Source: Elusimicrobiota bacterium
GTDB lineage: Bacteria > Elusimicrobiota > Elusimicrobia > 2-01-FULL-59-12 > JACPXA01
Length of the DNA stretch: 5,631 nt
NCBI GenBank assembly: GCA_016196785.1
Contig: JACPXA010000177.1
Span: 1 to 5,631 of the forward strand
Direction of reading: 5' to 3'
Position numbers and translations under genes: made by a program. The notes under the pieces are model-generated. The model saw only the letters and a list, made by a program, of their open reading frames with translations. It had not been told where the DNA came from and did not search any database. Positions 1 through 4,927 of this stretch are shown here, one piece after another (within the stretch, counting starts at the first letter, position 1; each line of letters opens with the position of its first letter).

Positions 1-220
1 ACTTATGCGGGAGCGATTTTGTCCCAGCGTCCAGGCGCGAGGAGCGAGCATACCGGTTGGTCTGTGAGCGACGAGCAACGCCGACGCTGGGCAAAAGCGC
101 CTCGCCCTCCGGGAAGGCCCATCTTTGGCCGGCTTCGGCGTCACGCCTCCTCGCAATACCTTTCAGGTATTCCATCGTCATCGTTCCTTGAAGCCGTCTC
201 AAATCTGGGCCTTCATAAGT
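1..220. repeat. Structured non-coding element with inverted repeats (REP/MITE-like candidate)
   Basis: No gene is supported left of 267. The block contains a long imperfect inverted repeat: 13-31 pairs with 83-100 (17 of 18 positions, one bulged base; core CCCAGCGTC/GACGCTGGG). It is continued inward by GGCG 34-37 with CGCC 79-82, and outward by about five pairs to 7-11/101-105. A second small hairpin is at 155-171. The block begins ACTTATG (1-7) and ACTTATG recurs inverted at 214-220 (CATAAGT), which could be terminal inverted repeats, although 7 bases can match by chance. The left boundary coincides with the window edge, so the true extent is unknown. There is no transposase. It is probably a dispersed intergenic repeat or a folded RNA element; this is inference. 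Confidence 0.4.
155..171. repeat. Small perfect hairpin AATACC-TTTCA-GGTATT
   Basis: Six-base perfect stem with a 5-base loop, lying inside the structured block at the left end. It is AT-richer than its surroundings and has no U tract on either strand, so it is not a standard terminator. It is probably a substructure of the larger repeat element. Confidence 0.4.
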
Positions 221-267
221 CAAGCTATGTGGGAGACACAACACTAGCCTTCTAGGAGGTCGTTCTG

Positions 268-528
268 TTAGGCAGCGCGGTGTTTGTCAGATTTCTTCTG
301 CAAATCCTCATATAAAGCGTCGGGGGCTAGATCAAGTCCCCCTGGCCAGCAAACTGTATGGGTCTCTGGGTCGATGGAGACTTTGGCAAAACACTTAGCG
401 TCCTTCCAGGCGGCGAAAACACCCTTTCCTACCAAATCTGAAAGGTCCACTTCTCCTTCTAATCCGTCAGAAAATCGGATAGCGAGTCGATAAGACCCTT
501 TCGGTTCAACTTTAACGATTTGGAACAT
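268..528 (-). CDS. DUF2442 family small protein
   Basis: 86-residue protein recognised as DUF2442. The N-terminal strands (FQIVKVEPKGSYRLAIRFSDG) are followed by EGEVDLSDLVGKGVF and the characteristic C-terminal block FAKVSIDPETHTVCWPGG with DLAPDALYEDL. The start ATG (526-528) has a consensus Shine-Dalgarno. It lies 9 bases after the DUF4160 gene and is surely cotranscribed with it. Its function is not established. Some family members (NE0471 of Nitrosomonas, from memory) carry an additional helix-turn-helix domain, which would fit a regulatory or antitoxin-like role, but this copy ends without one. GC is about 49 %. TAA is at 268-270, and no convincing terminator follows. Confidence 0.88.
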   Translation of the reverse strand: MFQIVKVEPKGSYRLAIRFSDGLEGEVDLSDLVGKGVFAAWKDAKCFAKVSIDPETHTVCWPGGLDLAPDALYEDLQKKSDKHRAA

Positions 529-533
529 CTCAA

Positions 534-539
534 CCTCCT
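534..539 (-). promoter_or_regulatory. Ribosome-binding site of the DUF2442 gene, overlapping the DUF4160 stop
   Basis: On the minus strand the junction reads TAGGAGGTTGAGATG. AGGAGG is a consensus Shine-Dalgarno 5 bases before the ATG, and its first two bases belong to the TAG stop of the upstream gene. This supports both the DUF2442 start and coupled translation. It contrasts with the upstream gene, which has no such site. Confidence 0.8.
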
Positions 540-798
540 ACTTCAGCGGTTCGATTTCATCCAAGGGCTCGTGCTTCATCGCTTTTGCCCAATCGCGACG
601 CAGCTCTTCTTTATGCAACGTAGCCCACTCCATAATCAACCCCGTAGCGCGGGGCGGAAGATGCCCACGCAGGATGGATAAATTATCAATGGAAATTAAC
701 GCCTCCTCCCCTCCGTAAATAGCGTGAAAATGGGGTGGCTGATGTTCTCGATAATAAATGTAAATGGCGATCCCAAAAAATTGGCAAATCTTAGGCAC
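538..798 (-). CDS. DUF4160 family small protein
   Basis: 86-residue protein recognised as DUF4160. The N-terminus MPKICQFFGIAIYIYYREHQ runs into PPHFHAIYGGEEALISI, the aromatic and His-rich PPHFHA block that defines the family. A middle LRGHLPPRATGLIMEWATLHKEEL and the C-terminal PLDEIEPLK are also typical. The start is GTG at 796-798, since homologues begin MPxI at this point. No Shine-Dalgarno precedes it, and the TATAAT box 7 bases upstream suggests a leaderless transcript. Its stop TAG merges with the Shine-Dalgarno of the DUF2442 gene 9 bases on, so the two are one unit. GC is about 49 %, below the pst genes. The biochemical function is unknown. Pairing with DUF2442 is a recurrent arrangement as I recall, and a toxin-antitoxin-like role is a guess. 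Confidence 0.88.
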   Translation of the reverse strand: MPKICQFFGIAIYIYYREHQPPHFHAIYGGEEALISIDNLSILRGHLPPRATGLIMEWATLHKEELRRDWAKAMKHEPLDEIEPLK

Positions 799-805
799 CG
801 GTTAA

Positions 806-811
806 ATTATA
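806..811 (-). promoter_or_regulatory. Candidate -10 box (TATAAT) for the DUF4160-DUF2442 pair
   Basis: A perfect TATAAT reads on the minus strand, 7 bases before the GTG start of the DUF4160 gene. No TTGACA-like -35 is found at 16-18 bases upstream. A transcription start the usual 6-7 bases downstream would fall at or next to the GTG, giving a leaderless message. A short inverted repeat, CTTC-GT-GAAG (816-825), sits just upstream and could be an operator, but it is short enough to arise by chance. Confidence 0.4.
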
Positions 812-846
812 CAAACTTCACGAAGCCGGCCACCCCGCCACCTCAA

Positions 847-862
847 TGTGCGCGCCCGCACA
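847..862 (-). terminator. Weak hairpin downstream of phoU, doubtful terminator
   Basis: On the minus strand, TGTGCG-GGCG-CGCACA forms a 6-base GC-rich stem with a 4-base loop, 48 bases past the phoU stop. The following bases (TTGAGG) are not a U tract, so termination here would be inefficient or need a factor. It is the best hairpin in the phoU-DUF4160 gap. Confidence 0.25.
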
Positions 863-909
863 ACAGTTAGCATACCTCACCTGCTTAATGGGCAGAAACG
901 GTTCCGGCA

Positions 910-1581
910 CTACGTCCCCATACGGTTTTCGATGTGGTGGCGGATGTCCTTGCCCAGGACCATGAAGATGACGTCTTCGGCGATGTTGGTGGCGTGGTCG
1001 GCGATCCGCTCGAGGTTCCGGGAAATGAGAATGAGATCCAAGGCACGATGAATACAGGCGGGCTCTTTCGTCATGAAGGTCAGCAGGTTGTTGAATGCCT
1101 GATGCTTAAAGGTATCCACCTCATCATCCCGTGTGCACACTGACCGAGCGAGGTCCACATCCTGCTTCACAAAAGCATCCAGGCTGTCCCTGACCATCTT
1201 CTGGGCCAACTCGGCCATCCGCGGGATTTCGAGCAAGGGTTCGAGCTTCGGCTCCTTCAGAAAGAAATCGGTCGTCTGCGCAATATTCACCGCTTGATCG
1301 GCGATTCGTTCCAGATCGGAGTTGATCTTCATCGCGGCGGTGATCAACCTGAGATCCATCGCCATCGGTTGATGGCGTGCGATGAGTTTCAGACAACGGT
1401 CGTCAATCTCGATGTGGATCTGGTTGACCTCCTGTTCCTTGGCCATGACCTCCGACAGCATCTCCGCCTTTCGGACCATCAGCTCTTGCACCGCCCAATG
1501 GATCATTGCCTCAGCGAGGCTCGCCATATAGAGCAGCCGCTCCTTCAACGCCTTGAGTCCTTCGTCAAAATGTCGTTCCAT
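910..1581 (-). CDS. phoU: PhoU, phosphate signalling regulator
   Basis: Cytoplasmic all-helical protein of 223 residues, normal PhoU length. In studied bacteria it links the Pst transporter to the PhoR kinase and restrains Pho-regulon expression and phosphate uptake when phosphate is plentiful. Two tandem PhoU repeats are visible, each with its metal-binding E/DxxxD-type helix: DLERIADQAVNIA (89-101) and NLERIADHATNIAEDV (189-204). The N-terminal MERHFDEGLKALKERLL is also typical. The ATG overlaps the pstB2 stop (TAATG) and has a good Shine-Dalgarno, GGGGAGG, 8 bases upstream. It is the last pst gene here, and TAG at 910-912 is followed by 97 bases to the next promoter-like box. No phoB or phoR is in the window. 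Confidence 0.96.
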   Translation of the reverse strand: MERHFDEGLKALKERLLYMASLAEAMIHWAVQELMVRKAEMLSEVMAKEQEVNQIHIEIDDRCLKLIARHQPMAMDLRLITAAMKINSDLERIADQAVNIAQTTDFFLKEPKLEPLLEIPRMAELAQKMVRDSLDAFVKQDVDLARSVCTRDDEVDTFKHQAFNNLLTFMTKEPACIHRALDLILISRNLERIADHATNIAEDVIFMVLGKDIRHHIENRMGT

Positions 1582-2342
1582 TAGCCGAACCTCCCCGTGA
1601 TATATTCCTCAGTCCGTGGATCTCGTGGGTTCGTGAAGAGCTCTGCGGTCTTCCCGAATTCCGCCAGCTCACCCAAAAGCATGTAGGCGGTAAACTCGGA
1701 CACACGGGCCGCCTGTTGCATATTGTGGGTAACGATGACCAAGGTGTAGCGGGCGGTCAGTTCACGCATCAGTTCCTCGATCTGCTGGGTCGCCGCCGGG
1801 TCGAGGGCAGAGCAGGGTTCATCCAGCAAGAGCACTTCTGGCTGAACCGCCAGAAGCCGGGAGATACAGAGCCGCTGTTGCTGTTCGGGCAACAACGAGA
1901 GGGCCGATTGCGACAGACGGTCTTTCACCTCGTCCCAGAGATGGGTCGCCTGCAGGCTCTCCTCCACCAGACGCCGCAACGAGTCCCCGCGCGCCAAACC
2001 ATGAATCCTGGGTCCATACGCGACGTTCTCAAAAATGGACAGCGGGAATGGGTTGGGACGCTGGAACACCATCCCCACCCGTTTACGAAGCGTGGTGGAC
2101 GCCAAGCCGTCCTGGTAGATGGAAACCCCTTCAAGCAGGACATCCCCCGAAAGATGCACGTCAGGGATGATCTCGTTCATGCGATTGAAGACACGGAGCA
2201 GCGTGGATTTACCACATCCTGAGGGGCCGATGATAGCGGTGATCGTTCCAGCCGGGACAGCGAGGTTGATCCCTTTCAAGGCCGCAAACGTCCCGTAAAA
2301 AAAATGCAACTGACGTGCCTCCAGCTTCGGTTTCGGCGTCAT
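1581..2342 (-). CDS. pstB: PstB-type ATPase 2, intact Walker side with degenerate LLPEQ signature
   Basis: Second ATP-binding subunit, 253 residues. Its Walker side is canonical PstB: A-loop Tyr16 (FFYG), Walker A GPSGCGKS (39-46), Q-loop Gln94 (MVFQRPNPFP), Walker B LLLDEP with D174/E175, D-loop SALD (178-181) and H-loop His206 (VTHNMQQAAR). The ABC signature is abnormal: where E. coli PstB has SLSGGQQQRLCIAR, this protein has SLLPEQQQRLCISR, so LSGGQ becomes LLPEQ (residues 150-154, bases 1881-1895). The frame is intact on both sides, so this is substitution and not a frameshift. Upstream GGGAAGG about 5 bases before the ATG serves as ribosome-binding site. The stop TAA overlaps the phoU ATG by one base. 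As a homodimer it would lack any normal signature; with PstB1 it would supply the Walker half of one complete ATP site (inference). Confidence 0.95.
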   Translation of the reverse strand: MTPKPKLEARQLHFFYGTFAALKGINLAVPAGTITAIIGPSGCGKSTLLRVFNRMNEIIPDVHLSGDVLLEGVSIYQDGLASTTLRKRVGMVFQRPNPFPLSIFENVAYGPRIHGLARGDSLRRLVEESLQATHLWDEVKDRLSQSALSLLPEQQQRLCISRLLAVQPEVLLLDEPCSALDPAATQQIEELMRELTARYTLVIVTHNMQQAARVSEFTAYMLLGELAEFGKTAELFTNPRDPRTEEYITGRFG

Positions 2343-3109
2343 CCAAACCTTCCCGATACATAATCGGCGGTCCGAGGATCCTGGGGGGTGGTGAAGAGTT
2401 CCTCGGTATCGTTTAGCTCCACCAATTCTCCCATGAGGAGGAAGCCGGTCAGATCAGAAGCCCGCGCCGCCTGCTTGACGTTGTTGGTGACCAGGACGAC
2501 CGTTAGGATGCGCTTCAGCTCTTGGAGCGCCTCCTCGATCTTCGCGGTCGAAATGGGATCAAGCCCGGAACACGGCTCATCCAGCAAGAGCACCTCGGGT
2601 TCTAGCATCAGGGTACGGGCCAAACACAACCGCTGCTGCTGTCCACCAGAAAGTTTGAGCGCTGACTCACGGAGGCGATCCTTGACCTCATCCCACAGGA
2701 AGGCCGCTTTGAGGCTGGATTCCACCAGTCGCTCCAGCTCGGTACGCGACTGAACGGCTTTGAGGCGCGGGCCCAGCGTCAGGTTGTCCCACACCGACAT
2801 GGGAAGCGGGGTGGGAGTCGAAAAGACCATCCCAAGCCGTCGGCGGAGTGAGGCCACATCCATGCCATTCCCATACACCGGTTGGCCAGACAGATAGACC
2901 TGGCCCGCAGTTCGAAAGGCGACATTCAGCTCATTGAGGCGATTGAGTGCCCGCAGTAGCGTGGTCTTACCGCTGCGGGCAGGTCCGATCAGTGACAGGA
3001 TCGTATGTTCCGGGACATCGAAGGTTACCGATGTGAGCACCGGGGTAGTTCCGATCCAGACGTTCAGGCCTTCGATCTTGAGCTTGGGAGTTTCAGGATG
3101 GTGTTCCAT
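2339..3109 (-). CDS. pstB: PstB-type ATPase 1, degenerate Walker side with intact LSGGQ signature
   Basis: Cytoplasmic ATP-binding subunit of the phosphate importer, 256 residues, PstB-like along its whole length (ends DYVSGRFG; E. coli PstB ends DYITGRYG). The signature LSGGQQQRLCLAR (153-165), Walker B LLLDEP with D177/E178 and D-loop SGLD are intact. The ATP-gripping elements on its own side are altered. The A-loop position is Ile19 (after Trp18) instead of Tyr. Walker A is GPARSGKT (42-49), with Arg45 replacing the second Gly of GxxGxGK. The Q-loop Gln is Ser97 (MVFSTP). The H-loop His is Asn209 (VTNNVKQAAR). S97, N209 and Walker A were checked at codon level. It overlaps pstB2 by ATGA. 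Most likely it pairs with PstB2 as the non-catalytic half of a heterodimer (inference). It is a complete, in-frame gene, not a decayed one. Translation is probably coupled to pstA; the Shine-Dalgarno is weak. Confidence 0.93.
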   Translation of the reverse strand: MEHHPETPKLKIEGLNVWIGTTPVLTSVTFDVPEHTILSLIGPARSGKTTLLRALNRLNELNVAFRTAGQVYLSGQPVYGNGMDVASLRRRLGMVFSTPTPLPMSVWDNLTLGPRLKAVQSRTELERLVESSLKAAFLWDEVKDRLRESALKLSGGQQQRLCLARTLMLEPEVLLLDEPCSGLDPISTAKIEEALQELKRILTVVLVTNNVKQAARASDLTGFLLMGELVELNDTEELFTTPQDPRTADYVSGRFG

Positions 3110-3112
3110 CGC

Positions 3113-4063
3113 TCAGCGCATCTGACGCCGGCGAAACTGGGCACGAACCAACACCGCCACAAAGTTCAGGGCGAAGGTCAAGAGGAGCAAGACCAAGACC
3201 GTTGAATAGAGGAGAGGCTTGGTTGCCTCCACATCCGGTGACTGGGTGGTCATGACATAGACATGGTAGCCCAGCTCCATGAACTGGTCGTTTAAATGGG
3301 TCGGGAGGTACGGGAGGTAATACGCTGCCCCGGTGAAAAGGATCGGGGCCACCTCCCCAGCACCACGAGACACCGCCAGGATCCCTCCGGTCAGCATGCC
3401 TCCGATGGCTTGCGGAAGGACCACGTGATGGACCATCTGCCAGCGGGTTGCTCCCAAGGCGTAGGCCACCTCCCGCAGCCCCTGCGGGACCGCGCGCAAC
3501 GCTTCCTCTGTCGTGACCACGACCGTTGGCAAGGTGAGGAGGGCCATGGTCAACGCTGCCCACAGGATTGCGGGCTGGCCATACACCAAGCGCCCCCCAT
3601 ACAGGAAATGATCAATCTCTCGCCCGACAAAACTGACAAAAAACCCGAGGCCGAAAAGCCCAAAGACGATCGCGGGGACGCCTGCCAGATTTTGGACTGC
3701 TAACCGCACGAGCGGAACCCACCGCGACCCTTGCGGGGCATACTCCTGCAGGTAGATCGCAGTCATTACCCCTAACGGCAGCACAGCCAGCGTCATCAAC
3801 AGCACCAAGGCCGCGGTACCAAAAATCGCTGGGTAGATTCCTCCCTGAGTCATCCCCGCCCGAGGAACCTGCGTCAAAAATTCCCAGGAGAGGTGGCCCC
3901 AGCCAACATACACGATGTTCCCCAAAATGACGACCAACATCGCCACGATGAGCGCGCAGGCGAGTCCAGTGAGGGAGAGTAACCCCCCTCGGATGAAATG
4001 GGGCCACCGTTGATGGCCGATTAGCGACCTTCTAACTTTTCGCGTAAGCGGGTGACAAACCAA
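3113..4063 (-). CDS. pstA: PstA, phosphate ABC transporter permease (TTG start)
   Basis: Second inner-membrane permease of the phosphate channel, 316 residues. A basic N-terminus (RKVRR, 8-12) precedes the first helix (about 27-50). Further hydrophobic segments lie near 79-105, 122-147, 163-183, 218-232 and 285-308, and the C-terminal tail is basic (RRRQMR). The EAA-type ATPase-docking loop is at about 197-223 (REVAYALGATRWQMVHHVVL), followed by SRGAGEVAP (232-240), the PstA counterpart of the GRAxGE motif. The start is chosen as TTG (4061-4063), inside the last 43 bases of pstC. No ATG, GTG or TTG occurs in frame between it and the GTG at codon 40, which lies inside helix 1. Only weak ribosome-binding sequence (GGGA) precedes it, so translation is probably coupled to pstC. 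TGA at 3113-3115 is 3 bases from the pstB1 ATG. Confidence 0.95.
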   Translation of the reverse strand: MVCHPLTRKVRRSLIGHQRWPHFIRGGLLSLTGLACALIVAMLVVILGNIVYVGWGHLSWEFLTQVPRAGMTQGGIYPAIFGTAALVLLMTLAVLPLGVMTAIYLQEYAPQGSRWVPLVRLAVQNLAGVPAIVFGLFGLGFFVSFVGREIDHFLYGGRLVYGQPAILWAALTMALLTLPTVVVTTEEALRAVPQGLREVAYALGATRWQMVHHVVLPQAIGGMLTGGILAVSRGAGEVAPILFTGAAYYLPYLPTHLNDQFMELGYHVYVMTTQSPDVEATKPLLYSTVLVLLLLTFALNFVAVLVRAQFRRRQMR

Positions 4064-4917
4064 TGTCCCGCGAGGTTCGTCAGGAACGTCAAGACGAACA
4101 GTAAGGACCCGATCAAAAAGAGCACATGGTAGGGGGCACTCCCAACCACGACCTCGCCCAGCTCCGCAGCGATCGTCGCGGAGAGGCTACGGGCGGAGTC
4201 TGTCAACGCAGCCGAAAAAATCGGGGCATTGCCTGAGGCCATGAGAACGATCATCGTCTCGCCGATAGCCCGGCCAAACCCCAGGACGCAGGCGGCAAAG
4301 ATACCAGGGAACGCCGCCGGCACGACGACCCTCCATGCGGTCTGCCAGGCGTCCGCCCCCATGGCGATGGACCCCTCGCGGTAACTTCGAGGAACGCTAG
4401 TCAAGGCATCCTCCGCCACCGTGTAGACGATCGGGATCACCGCGAACGCCAGGGCAATGCCGGCGTTCACCGCGTTCAACCGATAGGTCCACCCGAAGAC
4501 CGACTGCAGCCAGGAGGCCAGCACCATGAGCGCGAAGAACCCCAACACCACCGAAGGGATCCCAGCCAACAGTTCCACTGAGGGTTTCAGCACTTCTCGG
4601 ACCCAGGGAGGCGCAAATTCTGAGGTGAATAGCGCGGCACTCAGCGCCAGCGGTCCGCCCACCAGGAGGGCGATGACCGTGACCTTTAAGGTTCCCAACA
4701 GTAATGGCAGCAGCCCATATTGGGGAACCGTGGACACCGGTTGCCAGACGATTGTGCCAAAGAGCTGGCGGAGGCTTGCCTCTTGTCGCACCGAGGGTGA
4801 GGTGAGGATCGGGAGGGCCTCCTTCCCGATGAACACAAAAATCAACACCAACGCGAGGATCACAGTAAAGGCGCTGGCCCGAATCGTCGTTTCAATGCAT
4901 CGTTCCACCCACCTCAT
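4021..4917 (-). CDS. pstC: PstC, phosphate ABC transporter permease
   Basis: Inner-membrane permease that forms the phosphate channel with PstA. It has 298 residues, usual for the family. The N-terminal helix (about residues 12-31) is followed by a periplasmic stretch and then the permease core, with hydrophobic segments near 67-97, 113-137, 152-168, 201-227 and 263-285. The cytoplasmic EAA-type loop that docks onto the ATPase is at about 180-206 (REGSIAMGADAWQTAWRV). It is followed by GFGRAIGET (213-221), whose Arg and Glu belong to the conserved PstC GRxxGE motif. The ATG at 4917 is the only start that keeps the first helix intact. There is no Shine-Dalgarno in front of it: the sequence between the pstS stop and the start reads TAACATATAAAATATG. 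Its 3' end overlaps pstA by 43 bases. Identification is firm. Confidence 0.96.
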   Translation of the reverse strand: MRWVERCIETTIRASAFTVILALVLIFVFIGKEALPILTSPSVRQEASLRQLFGTIVWQPVSTVPQYGLLPLLLGTLKVTVIALLVGGPLALSAALFTSEFAPPWVREVLKPSVELLAGIPSVVLGFFALMVLASWLQSVFGWTYRLNAVNAGIALAFAVIPIVYTVAEDALTSVPRSYREGSIAMGADAWQTAWRVVVPAAFPGIFAACVLGFGRAIGETMIVLMASGNAPIFSAALTDSARSLSATIAAELGEVVVGSAPYHVLFLIGSLLFVLTFLTNLAGHWFVTRLREKLEGR

Positions 4918-4927
4918 ATTTTATATG

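Noticed and set aside
19..255. 78-residue plus-strand open frame starting with TTG
   Set aside because: It runs through the long hairpin and the 155-171 stem, is rich in Arg, Ser and Pro, and resembles no family I know. The GGGAG before the TTG is itself part of the inverted repeat. It is more likely translated repeat sequence than a gene.
799..909. Small gene or RNA in the phoU-DUF4160 gap
   Set aside because: Only a weak hairpin, a -10-like box and a copy of the 12-base repeat are visible; no coding frame or tRNA-like fold is present.
1881..1895. Frameshift or pseudogene explanation for the missing LSGGQ
   Set aside because: The reading frame and conserved residues continue unchanged on both sides, and the rest of PstB2 is intact, so it is substitution in a working gene.
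1716..2222. 168-residue plus-strand open frame opposite pstB2
   Set aside because: It is antisense to a clearly coding ABC ATPase, with no recognisable domain; it is a shadow of GC-rich codon use.
4918..4927. Internal promoter for pstC
   Set aside because: A TATAAA-like stretch exists, but there is no -35, and the implied start would fall inside the first codons of pstC. It is not strong enough to list as a promoter.
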